Assembly: GCA_013289985.1 (NCBI GenBank)
Contig: JABCYW010000028.1
Coordinates: 1-53,675, forward strand
DNA: 53,675 bases
DNA from: Betaproteobacteria bacterium
GTDB lineage: Bacteria > Pseudomonadota > Gammaproteobacteria > Burkholderiales > Burkholderiaceae_C
Direction: 5' to 3'
The notes below the pieces were generated by a model, which was given only the letters and a program-made list of their open reading frames with translations, searched no databases and was not told the DNA's origin. The first letter of the stretch is position 1. Each line of letters begins with the position of its first letter. The position numbers and the translations under genes are program-made. Below, one piece after another: positions 1-7,419 of this stretch.

Positions 1-1
1 G

Positions 2-391
2 GCCGCCGGCGTGTCGCCCGCCACGGCCCTGCGCCGCGTGCGCCGGCTCACCGACAGCGGCGTCATCGAGCGCCAGGTGGCGCTGCTCGCGCCGCGCCTG
101 TTCGACGAGGGCCTCAGCGCGATCACCGAGGTGTCGCTCGACCGCCAGGGCGCCGAGCTGCTCGATGCCTTCGAGGCGCGCGCGCTGGCCGACGCCGCCG
201 TGCAGCAGTGCTACCGCGTCTCGCCCGGCCCCGACTTCATCCTGGTGGCCTGGGTGCCCGACATGAACGCCTGGGCCGCCGTGGTGCAGCGCCTGTTCAC
301 GCAGGACGCCAACGTGCGCAACGTGAAGACCTTCTTCAGCGTGAAGCGCGCCAAGTTCGAGCCGCGCATCGCTCTCAAGCCGACGGCCTGA
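2..391 (+). CDS. Lrp/AsnC family transcriptional regulator (5' truncated by window edge)
   Basis: The reading frame is open from base 2 and runs to a stop at 391, so the start lies outside the window. The first visible residues (GVSPATALRRVRRL) match the recognition helix of an AsnC-type winged helix, in which xVSPxTxxRRVxRLxxxGVI is typical. The rest (to about residue 125) fits the RAM/AsnC ligand-binding domain, which forms a beta-alpha-beta-beta-alpha-beta fold and assembles into dimers and octamers that often sense amino acids. A GTG at 11 falls inside the HTH and is unlikely to be the real start. The family is clear; the target and effector cannot be told. The next gene starts 21 bases downstream on the same strand, so cotranscription is possible. 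Confidence 0.85.
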   Translation, partial: AAGVSPATALRRVRRLTDSGVIERQVALLAPRLFDEGLSAITEVSLDRQGAELLDAFEARALADAAVQQCYRVSPGPDFILVAWVPDMNAWAAVVQRLFTQDANVRNVKTFFSVKRAKFEPRIALKPTA

Positions 392-412
392 CGCGCCGAT
401 ATCCCGCGGAGG

Positions 413-991
413 ATGCGTCTAGTCGCCACTCTCCTCCTGCTCGCCGCCAGCCCGTTCGCGCATGCCGCCGATCCGGCCTTGCCGCCGTGCGCGCAGGCCG
501 TGCGCTTCATGGCCGACTGGTTCGACGATCCGTCTCAGGAGTTCGACAAGACCTCCGACTTCCTGGTCAGGCAGGGCGCGCCGGCCGGCGAGGGCGCCAC
601 GGCGCTGGGGCTCGTGACGGTGGAGGACGCGATCTCGGTGGTGCCCGAGAAGTCCTGCCGCGGCCTCACGGTGCAGCTGCGCTTCGTGCACCCGGTGCTG
701 CGCGTGATCCGCGACCTGCCGCCGGGCACCTGCGCGCACGAGCACGTGCTGCGCCACGAGTACACCCACGTGCGCATCTACCGCGAGATGGCGCGCCGGT
801 TCCGCGAGCTCGTCTACCCGTTCCCGGACTCGGCCACGCCCGACGACGTGCTGCGCTACGCCAGGCAGCAGCTCGCGCAGCTGCAGGAGTCGCAGCGGCT
901 GTTCGACAGCCCCGAGGAATACGCGGGCAACCTCACCGCGTGCAAGGGCGAGATCCCGAAGCTGCTCATGGCCGCGCGCAAGGGCGGCTGA
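413..991 (+). CDS. secreted hypothetical protein with HEYTH (HExxH) motif
   Basis: A 192-residue protein starting with ATG at 413, 21 bases after the Lrp-type gene, preceded by a GGAGG-like stretch (cgcggagg). Residues 1-18 form a Sec signal peptide (MRLVATLLLLAASPFAHA, cut after AHA). The mature part has cysteines near 26, 82, 107 and 176, and contains HEYTH at about residues 115-119, the HExxH signature of zinc metallopeptidases. It is followed by a helix with RIYREMARRFRELVYP. I do not recognise the family with certainty; predicted secreted zinc proteases of the DUF922 type have a comparable motif and size. A role as a periplasmic or extracellular metalloprotease is inference. A third zinc ligand was not identified. 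Confidence 0.7.
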   Translation: MRLVATLLLLAASPFAHAADPALPPCAQAVRFMADWFDDPSQEFDKTSDFLVRQGAPAGEGATALGLVTVEDAISVVPEKSCRGLTVQLRFVHPVLRVIRDLPPGTCAHEHVLRHEYTHVRIYREMARRFRELVYPFPDSATPDDVLRYARQQLAQLQESQRLFDSPEEYAGNLTACKGEIPKLLMAARKGG

Positions 992-1000
992 GCGCGGCCA

Positions 1001-2254
1001 TCAGTCGAAGACCAGCTGCAGCGAGTTGGCGGCGTCGCGGATCGGGATGAAGAACGCCAGGCCGTGCGCCTTGTCGGCCAGGAGCACCGCCAGGCCGATC
1101 ACGGTGGAGCTGCCGTTCAGCAGCGGGCCGCCGCTGTTGCCCGGGTTGATGGCCACGTCGCTCTGCAGGTAATCCAGGCCGTTGTTCTGGCGCTGGCCGC
1201 TCAGCACGCCGCGCGTGAAGGTGCCGGCGAGCTCCTGGCCCAGCGGCGACCCGATGGCGAACACGTCCTCGCCCACCGACGGCTCGGCCATGCTCACGTG
1301 CAGCGGCTTGATGTCGTTGATCGTCTCGGTCTTGATGAGCGCCACGTCGCGGCGCACGTCGTCGCGCACGACCTCGCCGACCACGACGCGGCCGCTGGCC
1401 AGCTTGACCTTCACGTAATGGGTGGTGCCCACCACATGCCGGTCGGTCAGCAGGTAGCCGTCGGCGATGTAGAAGCCGGACCCGCTGGAGTTGTCGTGCA
1501 TGACGGTGACCACGGCCTGGCGCAGCGCCGCGGCATTCACCTGCGAGCCGCCGGCCAGCGCCGGTGCCGACTTCACGTGCAGCGGAGCCAGCGCCGCGGT
1601 TGCGGCGGCGACGGGTGTCGCGGACGGGCCGTCGATGGGGCGCAGCGCCCGGAAATCGGGATCCGACATGAGCTGGCGCAGCGCCGCCGTGTAGGCCCGG
1701 CTCTCGAAGTCGCGGCCGGTGACCGATTCCCAGCTGTCGGCGGTGACGGAGCCCGACGTGACCTTGGTGAAGACCACCTTCTGCAGCTTGGGCGCGAAGA
1801 CTTCCCACTTCACCGTGACGTTGACGCTGCCCTTGCGGTCGGTGCCGCTGGTGCATTCGTCGAACGACAACGCCTGCAGCACGCCGCCCACGCGGTAGTC
1901 GGCCTCCACCTTGGCCGCCGGGGCGTCGAAGGCCGAGACCTCGGGCGCGGCCTGCGCCAGGCCTTGCGCGGCCAGCTCGGACTTGAACGCGAAGGCGGCC
2001 TGCGCGGTGTTGATCTCGTCGAGGCGGTTGGTGGCGCGCACCTCGTGGCGGCCCATGCAGAACATGCCGGCCGCCGTATAGCCGACCTTCTCGCCGATGG
2101 CGATGGACGCCTTGATGCGGGCGAACTCGAAGCGGACCGGAGCCGATGCCGACGCGGGCGGATCGAACGCGCTGATTTCGGCCGCCAGTGCGGCGACGGG
2201 CAAGGACAGCGAGCCGGCAAGCGCGGCGACGGCGGCGGCAAGGCGCAAGATCAT
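1001..2254 (-). CDS. secreted trypsin-like serine protease (S1C/HtrA-like catalytic domain, no PDZ)
   Basis: A 417-residue exported protein. The ATG at 2254 has a good GGAGGA site six bases upstream. Residues 1-24 are a signal peptide ending ALAA. Residues 25-240 are an uncharacterised N-terminal region with a few cysteines. Residues about 245-417 form a chymotrypsin-fold domain with the triad His273 (LLTDRHVVG), Asp303 (RRDVALI) and Ser374 (NPGNSGGPLL), all in HtrA-like context. No PDZ domain follows, since the chain ends soon after the last beta strand, so it differs from DegP/DegS. It faces the HEYTH protein convergently with only nine bases between the stops. Periplasmic or secreted proteolysis is expected; the substrate is unknown. 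The long N-terminal domain may be a sensor or inhibitory module (inference). Confidence 0.85.
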   Translation of the reverse strand: MILRLAAAVAALAGSLSLPVAALAAEISAFDPPASASAPVRFEFARIKASIAIGEKVGYTAAGMFCMGRHEVRATNRLDEINTAQAAFAFKSELAAQGLAQAAPEVSAFDAPAAKVEADYRVGGVLQALSFDECTSGTDRKGSVNVTVKWEVFAPKLQKVVFTKVTSGSVTADSWESVTGRDFESRAYTAALRQLMSDPDFRALRPIDGPSATPVAAATAALAPLHVKSAPALAGGSQVNAAALRQAVVTVMHDNSSGSGFYIADGYLLTDRHVVGTTHYVKVKLASGRVVVGEVVRDDVRRDVALIKTETINDIKPLHVSMAEPSVGEDVFAIGSPLGQELAGTFTRGVLSGQRQNNGLDYLQSDVAINPGNSGGPLLNGSSTVIGLAVLLADKAHGLAFFIPIRDAANSLQLVFD

Positions 2255-2355
2255 TTTTCCTCCGACCCCTCCCTGGGGCGCACGTCGAATTAAATCAGAT
2301 CGCAGGGGGCGGACCGGCGTGCCCCGGCGCGGCGGCGTGAACTACTTCGCTGCGC

Positions 2356-3552
2356 TCAGCTTGCCTTCAGGATGGCCAAGCCCTTGAGGTATTCGCCCTC
2401 GGGAAAGAACAGCGTGGTCGGGTGATCCGGCGCGCCCTCCAGGCGTTGCAGCAACGCGCCGTCCACCTCGGCGTCCATCGCCGCGCCGGCCACGATCTTG
2501 TGGAACAGGTCGGCGCTGATGCCGCCCGAGCACGAGAAGGTCAGCAGCAGGCCGCCGGGCTTGAGCAGCTTCAGCGCCAGGCGGTTGATGTCCTTGTAGG
2601 CACGCGAGGCCTTGTCGGCGTGCGCCGCGGTGGGGGCGAATTTCGGCGGGTCGAGCACGATCGCGTCGAAGCGTTCGTCGGTCTTGAGCAGTTCGCGCAA
2701 CAGGGCGTTGACGTCGGCGTCGCGCGCCTCGTGGTGGCGCGGGTTGAAGCCGTTGAGCTTCACGTGTTCGGCGGCCAGCGCCAGCGCGGGCGCCGACGAG
2801 TCGACGCTGATCACCCGGGTCGCGCCGCCCGCGAGCGCGGCCACCGAGAATCCGCCGGTGTAGCTGAAGCAGTTGAGGACGGACTTGCAGCCGTACTGCC
2901 TCACCAGCTGCGCGAAGCGCGCGCGGTTCTCGCGCTGGTCGAGGTAGTAGCCAGTCTTGTGGCCCTCGGCCACGTCCACGGTGAGCTTCCAGCCGCTCTC
3001 GTGGATGGTGGCCACCGAGGCGGCCGGGTCGTCGCTGCCGCCGCGCAGCCAGGCGCGCACCGAGGGCAGGCCCTCCAGCGCGCGCACGCTGGCGTCGCTG
3101 CGCTCGTACAGGCGCGTGCAGCCGGTCAGGCGCAGCAGCGCGTCGGCGATGGTCGCCTTCCAGCGTTCCACGCCCGAGGCCAGGAACTGCACCGACAGGA
3201 TGTCGGCGTAGCGATCCACCACCAGCCCCGGCAGGCCGTCGGCCTCGCCGTGCACCAGGCGCACGCCGTCGCTGGCCACCGCCAGGCGTTCGCGCAGCGC
3301 CAGCGCGGTGGCGAGACGCCGCTCGAAGAACGCGGCGTCGATGCGCTCGGATGCCTCGAAGCTCCAGGCGCGCACGCGGATCTGCGACTCGGGGCTGTAG
3401 GCGCCCCAGGCCAGGAACGTGCCGTCGTGGCTCTCCACGCGCACGGTCTCGCCGCTGTCGGCCTTGCCCTTCTCGACGCTGCCCTGGAATACCCAGGGGT
3501 GGCGGCGCAGCAGTGAACGGTCCTTGCCTTCGCGGAGCTTGATGATCTTCAT
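2356..3552 (-). CDS. rlmI: class I SAM-dependent 23S rRNA methyltransferase, RlmI (YccW) family
   Basis: Predicted to place 5-methylcytosine in 23S rRNA (E. coli RlmI acts at C1962). The 398-residue product starts at ATG 3552 (MKIIKLREGKDRSLLRRHPW), which aligns with the family N-terminus. The frame is open 45 bases further upstream, but those codons look non-coding. An N-terminal PUA domain covers about residues 1-80, followed by the central EEHEE region and a Rossmann methyltransferase domain. Visible motifs are GYYLDQRENR at 201, NCFSYTGGF at 227-235 (SAM site), DPPKF at 301 (motif IV) and TFSCSG at 338, with Cys341 as the likely catalytic nucleophile. Length is normal for the family. It is monocistronic as far as the sequence shows. 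Confidence 0.9.
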   Translation of the reverse strand: MKIIKLREGKDRSLLRRHPWVFQGSVEKGKADSGETVRVESHDGTFLAWGAYSPESQIRVRAWSFEASERIDAAFFERRLATALALRERLAVASDGVRLVHGEADGLPGLVVDRYADILSVQFLASGVERWKATIADALLRLTGCTRLYERSDASVRALEGLPSVRAWLRGGSDDPAASVATIHESGWKLTVDVAEGHKTGYYLDQRENRARFAQLVRQYGCKSVLNCFSYTGGFSVAALAGGATRVISVDSSAPALALAAEHVKLNGFNPRHHEARDADVNALLRELLKTDERFDAIVLDPPKFAPTAAHADKASRAYKDINRLALKLLKPGGLLLTFSCSGGISADLFHKIVAGAAMDAEVDGALLQRLEGAPDHPTTLFFPEGEYLKGLAILKAS

Positions 3553-3642
3553 GGGGCCGATTGTCCCCGACGCCGCATCGAGCCAGGCAAAAGGCAAGAC
3601 CCGGCACCGTGTCCCTGTGCCGCGTTACGAACTGAAAACGAA

Positions 3643-3657
3643 AGCTTGCGGCAAGCT
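3643..3657. repeat. short perfect palindrome upstream of a glycosyltransferase-like gene
   Basis: Arms of seven bases (AGCTTGC / GCAAGCT) flank a single central G. It lies in the intergenic region between the divergent rlmI-like gene and the gene starting at 3820. It could be an operator, or chance in GC-rich sequence. Confidence 0.3.
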
Positions 3658-3819
3658 GTCATACTTTCCTTCCGTGTCGAGGCTGACGCAAAATGGGAAC
3701 ACACGCGTGACGCTGGCGAACCACCATGGGCGCAGTTCAGCTTCGTGCCCCGCCAGACATGGCCTACGACGTCCCGACCTCAAGAGATGACCTCTGCACG
3801 AGGCGCCAGTGAGGCAGCC

Positions 3820-4626
3820 ATGAGCTCCATCCCTCTTTTCAGCCAGCAGGCGCCGCAGCGCCTGGATGTCGTGATCATCAGCTGGCAAGGCCAGCACGAG
3901 AACGCCGCCCACATTGCCCGCGCGTTGAGCGAGTCGCCCGGCCTGCGCGTCATCGTGATCTATTCGAACGCGGCGGAGACGCCTGAGACGGGCGCAGGCG
4001 AGTGGATCCAGGTTCCCAACGCCCATTTCTTCGGCTGGAAGTTCAAGCGCGCGCTGGACAGCGTCGGCGCGGATGCGCGCGCGATGGTCATCATCCAGGC
4101 CGACGCGCGCGCCGCCGACTGGCGGGAACTCATGGAACGCTGCGTCGAGCGCTTCGAGGCGATGCCCAACCTGGGCCTCTGGACGCCCCACGTCGCCTAT
4201 ACGCCGTGGATTCCGAAACGCGTCGACATCGCGCCCGTCGCGGGCACCGACCTGATGCAGGTGGCGCGCACCGACGGGATCGTGCTGGCGCTGGCGCGAC
4301 CGGTGCTCGAGCGTCTTCGGCAACTCGACTACGGCGCCAACAACATGGGCTGGGGCATCGACTGCGTCGCGATCGCGTTCAGCTTTGCCAACGGGCTGAT
4401 GGTGGTGCGCGACGATGCCGGCCGTGTCCACCATCCCCGGTCCCGCGGCTACGACCATCGGGTCGCGGTGGCGCAGTGGCGGCAGTTCCTCCTGCAGATG
4501 ACCGAATCGGAGAAGTGCATCAACGCCTTCGTGTGCCGCTTCACCGAGGAGCCGACGCTGGGGCAGCGATTCAAGGCCCTGCGGCGCAGGGTGCGAGCCC
4601 GGTTGAAGGGCGCTCAGGCGGCGTAG
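3820..4626 (+). CDS. glycosyltransferase family 2-like protein
   Basis: A 268-residue protein starting at ATG 3820 with a GAGG site at 3811-3814; another in-frame ATG at 3787 is possible. It opens with a beta strand typical of GT-A folds (RLDVVIISWQGQ), followed by an ENAAHIARAL helix. It contains MVIIQADARAADW in the place of the nucleotide-sugar DXD strand and NNMGWGIDCVAIAFS, like the acceptor-side GWG.D segment of GT2 enzymes. No membrane segment is seen, and the C-terminus is basic (residues ~250-268). A role in cell-surface polysaccharide or LPS glycosylation is inferred from the fold only. No other glycan genes adjoin it. The upstream 170 bases contain no recognisable promoter. Confidence 0.55.
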   Translation: MSSIPLFSQQAPQRLDVVIISWQGQHENAAHIARALSESPGLRVIVIYSNAAETPETGAGEWIQVPNAHFFGWKFKRALDSVGADARAMVIIQADARAADWRELMERCVERFEAMPNLGLWTPHVAYTPWIPKRVDIAPVAGTDLMQVARTDGIVLALARPVLERLRQLDYGANNMGWGIDCVAIAFSFANGLMVVRDDAGRVHHPRSRGYDHRVAVAQWRQFLLQMTESEKCINAFVCRFTEEPTLGQRFKALRRRVRARLKGAQAA

Positions 4627-4668
4627 TCGCCAGGCCGCTCCGGGTTGCGGGACGGCCGGGGACGCGCC

Positions 4669-5382
4669 TCAGAGGAACTGCCACCAGGGCCGCTTGCTGG
4701 CCGCGATGGGCCGCGCCCGCGAGATGGCCGGCTCGCCCTCGGCGGGGCGCTCGGGGCCCAGGCGGAAGAAGCGGTAGGTGGGCGTGAGCAGCGTCTCCCA
4801 CGGGCACACGCCGAACAGGGCGTCCAGGCCGTCCTGCAGCATGCGGCCGGTGAGGTCGCGCGCGGGCACCACCACCTCGCGCTCGCCCAGGAAGACCATG
4901 CGGCGCGCGTCGTCGGAGGCCGTGGCCTCGGCCTCGACGTAGTGCCGCGCGCCCAGCCAGCGTTGCTCGAAGGGTTGCGGCGCGCCGCTTTCCCGCAGCG
5001 CGGGCACGTCGGGCAGGCCGCTGGACTGCAGGCGGGTGCGGGTGCGGCGGCCGTTCTCGAAGAGGGCATAGCCGTGGCTGCCGCCGCTGTCGTAGTGGCA
5101 GAAGGCCATGAGCAGGTCGGGCGCTCCGAGCGCCGCGTGCAGGCGCGTCACGTCGAACGCGTCGTCCTTGATCAGCGGCCAGGCGAGGTCGTCGTTGCTG
5201 ATGAAGCAGACCTCGCCGAAGCTCTGCACCATCACGTCGGAATGATTGCGGATGTCGAAGCGCGCCGACACGGGCAGCGGGATCTCGGTGGCCGGTTCGG
5301 CGAACACGGCGCTCATGTACGCCTCCAGGTCCGAGACGGATTCGGAGATGCGGAATGCGATGCCGGCCTGTGCGATGCCCAT
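4669..5382 (-). CDS. hypothetical cytosolic protein
   Basis: A 237-residue protein; ATG 5382 (MGIAQAGIAFRISES) is chosen because it begins the protein-like sequence. The frame stays open to 5451, but the extra residues have the composition of a random high-GC frame. No signal peptide or membrane segment is visible. The sequence is acidic in the first half (SFGEVCFISNDDLAWPLIKDDAFD), with a CHYDSGGSHG segment near residue 95 and a Trp-rich C-terminal end (RPWWQFL). I do not recognise a family. It is convergent with the glycosyltransferase-like gene, 42 bases apart. Codon use looks like that of the core genes around it, so it is probably a real resident gene. Confidence 0.6.
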   Translation of the reverse strand: MGIAQAGIAFRISESVSDLEAYMSAVFAEPATEIPLPVSARFDIRNHSDVMVQSFGEVCFISNDDLAWPLIKDDAFDVTRLHAALGAPDLLMAFCHYDSGGSHGYALFENGRRTRTRLQSSGLPDVPALRESGAPQPFEQRWLGARHYVEAEATASDDARRMVFLGEREVVVPARDLTGRMLQDGLDALFGVCPWETLLTPTYRFFRLGPERPAEGEPAISRARPIAASKRPWWQFL

Positions 5383-5501
5383 GCCCGACAGGTTAACGGC
5401 GGAGCGGCCGCCTCGCCCATCGTGATGGCCCGAAAATGAGGCGCAGTTCACGCGGCACTAAGTCACATCGTCGCCCATGGCGACGTCGGCCGCGCAGCGG
5501 G

Positions 5502-5699
5502 CTATCGCACGATCGCGTAGCCCCGGTCCAGCCAGGGCGCGAGATCGGTGTGCGATTCGGCGATCGCCTCGGCGAGCATCGCGCCGTCGCCGGGCCGGGC
5601 CACGCGGATCGGCAGGCGCTCGGAGTACAGGGTCTCGGGGAGGCGGCCGACAAAGGGCGCGCGCGGCATTGTGGAGGTGCTCGCGTCTGCTCTCTTCAT
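5502..5699 (-). pseudogene. truncated N-terminal fragment of a RimJ/RimL-type GNAT acetyltransferase
   Basis: This frame encodes 65 residues. SERLPIRVARPGDGAM, then LAEAIAESHTDLAPWLDRG, match the start of RimJ/RimL-like GNAT enzymes, which usually read TERLxIRxxRPGDAxxLxxAxxESxxxLxPWM. A stop follows at 5502, and the acetyl-CoA-binding motif A and all later parts are missing in every frame down to the next gene at 5382. A full-length relative would be about 170-190 residues. It therefore looks like a remnant cut by a deletion or by insertion of foreign DNA, close to the atypical three-gene island that begins at 5894. A short functional protein cannot be excluded but is unlikely. Confidence 0.55.
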
Positions 5700-5870
5700 G
5701 GCGTCTTGGCAGGTTAGGCGGCGATTGGACGTGCCGTGATGCGATCAGGCGCCAGCGAAGTCACGGGCGCTTCAGCGTTGTGCTAACTTGCCGCGGTTGA
5801 GCGGCGGAGTCACTCTCCCACGTTCTTGGTGTGCGATTTGGAGCGGAAAATGGGGCCTTCTCCTACAGGC
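5700..5870. other. intergenic stretch without recognisable gene
   Basis: Part of a 440-base region between the hypothetical gene ending the core block and the three-gene island; apart from the GNAT remnant I see no coding potential. Base composition drops towards 5870, marking the left side of the island. Confidence 0.4.
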
Positions 5871-5875
5871 TTAAA

Positions 5876-5890
5876 CTATACTTTATATAG
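5876..5890 (+). promoter_or_regulatory. AT-rich inverted repeat and candidate -10 region of the three-gene operon
   Basis: CTATA and TATAG arms flank CTTTA immediately before the first gene. A TATACT hexamer at 5877-5882 would place transcription start near 5889, about five bases before the ATG at 5894. No Shine-Dalgarno site is present, so the first gene may be read from a nearly leaderless mRNA. An inverted repeat over the -10 would suit autorepression by the HTH protein of the operon. No convincing -35 box was found. Confidence 0.4.
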
Positions 5891-5893
5891 AAT

Positions 5894-6211
5894 ATGCCGA
5901 ATTACGGAGACCTCAACCCCGGGCTGACGAAGGCCGTCAACAGGATCGCGAAGGCAGGCTCCGAACAGGTTGGGTTCTTGAATCATGCGGTGGAGGCGAT
6001 GGACGATGACGGATTCGACCATGACGACGTCATGCAGTGCCTGCGCCGAGGCAAGGCGTTCGGACCCGAGGAGCAGAAGGGCGAGTTGCGTGCAAATGTC
6101 GTTCACCGCAATCTTCAGATCCGAGTCGTAGTGCGCGGTCTGGATGAGGCGCAAGACGATTGGCCAACCCTCGAATCGATCACGGTCGTCACCGTAATGA
6201 AAGAAAAATGA
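5894..6211 (+). CDS. DUF4258-like small protein, candidate toxin
   Basis: A 105-residue soluble protein. The segment HAVEAMDDDGFDHDDVMQCL, continuing RRGK, then a beta hairpin (NLQIRVVVRGL) and a final strand ITVVTVMK follow the pattern of DUF4258 proteins. In that family HAxxRMxxRGIxxxDVxxxLxxG precedes three beta strands, a RelE/MqsR-like compact fold. The ATG at 5894 has no ribosome site. The TGA stop overlaps the ATG of the following HTH gene (ATGA, 6208-6211), so translation is coupled. Small DUF4258 proteins next to HTH genes are usually read as toxins with a downstream antitoxin, as in mqsRA or higBA order. Toxicity here is inference, and no catalytic residues could be assigned. Confidence 0.6.
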   Translation: MPNYGDLNPGLTKAVNRIAKAGSEQVGFLNHAVEAMDDDGFDHDDVMQCLRRGKAFGPEEQKGELRANVVHRNLQIRVVVRGLDEAQDDWPTLESITVVTVMKEK

Positions 6212-6816
6212 CTCACCGACTCAAAGGCATCGGCCTACCGAACGTCGTCCTGTTGGACGGCTTCCGCGTGGAAGAACACGGCGAGCAGAGTTCGTACTTT
6301 TACGATGACCTCGCCGGCCTCTACGTCGCGGTTGCTCGAGCCATATCGCTCAGCCCTGGCGAGATGACGGCCGCAGAACTTCGCTTTCTGCGGAAGCGTC
6401 TCGGCCTGACCCAGGATGAACTGGGCGCTCGAGTTGAAAAGAAGGGGCAGACCGTCGCAAAGTGGGAGAAAGGCGAGTTGGCTGTCCCCAGAGCCGACGC
6501 GCTGGTGTTCAAGATGCATTGGCTTGGCGCCAATTCTCCAAGGGATCTGGTTGGCTTCGCTCTTGCATCTGCGCGGGCCGGCGATCGAGTCGATCCGATG
6601 GACTACGTCTTTTCGAGGGCGTCAGGCAACTGGGTGCAGGACGTCGCTCACGGACAAGCCGCAGCGGCCAAGCGGGCCGTGGCTGACGCGAAGGGTGTCA
6701 TCGAGCGCGCTGTCTCCACTTCACGGCAATTCAAGGTGCCCTCGAACGTGCACGTGGTGATGGCAATTGATGCGGGTCCGAGCCCGTTTTACTCGGCTAA
6801 CAGGGCTACTACGTGA
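6208..6816 (+). CDS. Xre-family helix-turn-helix protein, candidate antitoxin/autoregulator
   Basis: A 202-residue protein starting at ATG 6208, overlapping the preceding stop by four bases. The frame is open further upstream, but the overlap start fits operon architecture. Residues 1-50 form a small N-terminal region (LPNVVLLDGFRVEEHGEQ). Residues about 53-95 are a Cro/Xre HTH (TAAELRFLRKRLGLTQDEL, then QTVAKWEKGE). Residues 100-202 are an uncharacterised C-terminal region that is long for an antitoxin and without cysteine zinc ligands. This N-terminus-plus-HTH layout is seen in regulators paired with DUF4258 or MqsR-like toxins. It probably binds the operon promoter. Its stop overlaps the GTG of the third gene (GTGA, 6813-6816). 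Composition is AT-richer than neighbouring core genes, suggesting transfer. Confidence 0.65.
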   Translation: MTHRLKGIGLPNVVLLDGFRVEEHGEQSSYFYDDLAGLYVAVARAISLSPGEMTAAELRFLRKRLGLTQDELGARVEKKGQTVAKWEKGELAVPRADALVFKMHWLGANSPRDLVGFALASARAGDRVDPMDYVFSRASGNWVQDVAHGQAAAAKRAVADAKGVIERAVSTSRQFKVPSNVHVVMAIDAGPSPFYSANRATT

Positions 6817-7157
6817 ACGACGTCCCAGTTCAACAACTTCCTGACTTCGAGGTCGAATGGGAAGAGGTCGCCGCAGCGATATTCGCCGCGAGAGGTATCA
6901 CATCCGGCTATTGGCGAATCGGCATGAAGATCAGCTTCGGCGCATTGACCGCAGACTGGCAAAACCAAGGCGGAGTTTTGCCCACCGCAATGTTCGGGAT
7001 CAACTCGATCGCGCTCTTCAAGGCCGATGAGGCGGGCCCCATGGTTTTCGATGCCGCGACCGCAGGAAAGAAGCAACTTGTCTCGAAGGCTGCAGCCAAG
7101 AAGGTACCGGCGAAGACCGCGTTGGCGAAGAAGGCCGCGCGCGCTAAGCTGCTCTAG
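6813..7157 (+). CDS. unknown protein with Lys/Ala-rich C-terminal tail, third gene of the coupled operon
   Basis: A 114-residue protein starting at GTG 6813 in a GTGA overlap with the HTH gene. Residues 1-20 are acidic (LPDFEVEWEEV). Residues 20-85 look like a compact folded domain with aromatic and glycine positions (SGYWRIGMKISFGALTADW, then LPTAMFGI and KADEAGPMVFDAA). Residues 86-114 are a tail with nine lysines and one arginine among alanines, of the kind found in histone H1-like and some phasin or nucleic-acid-binding proteins. I do not recognise the folded domain. The strict translational coupling to a toxin-antitoxin-like pair suggests a linked function such as a third regulator, chaperone or effector, but this is inference. 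No signal peptide or membrane segment is present. Confidence 0.55.
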   Translation: MNDVPVQQLPDFEVEWEEVAAAIFAARGITSGYWRIGMKISFGALTADWQNQGGVLPTAMFGINSIALFKADEAGPMVFDAATAGKKQLVSKAAAKKVPAKTALAKKAARAKLL

Positions 7158-7419
7158 CTCGCACGCAATGGCGCGAGCGCAAGCGCCAAGTGCTCACGAA
7201 GCACTACCTTGACACCGCGCTCAGCTCAGCGCTCCCGGCGGGAGGTACAGCACTCCTTCGCGAAGTCGGACGAAGTCAGGTTCTGACGCCATGGGGCCTG
7301 CAGGCGCGTCGGGCGAGGTCGGCGCGCCGTGATTGAGACACCAGGACTCTCGTCTCACACAGTGCCACGCCATCGCAATGCCGTTTCTGCGTATTTGCGC
7401 GCGTCGCCGGCGTCCCCCT
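7158..7419. other. intergenic stretch at the right side of the island
   Basis: No convincing gene, direct repeat or attachment site is visible in these 262 bases. Short complementary stretches near 7165-7200 may form weak hairpins. Composition returns to the high-GC background after about 7200. Confidence 0.35.

Noticed and set aside
3646-3819. N-terminal extension of the glycosyltransferase-like gene
   Set aside because: The added 58 residues have no GT-fold sequence, and ATG 3820 with GAGG fits the start of the first beta strand.
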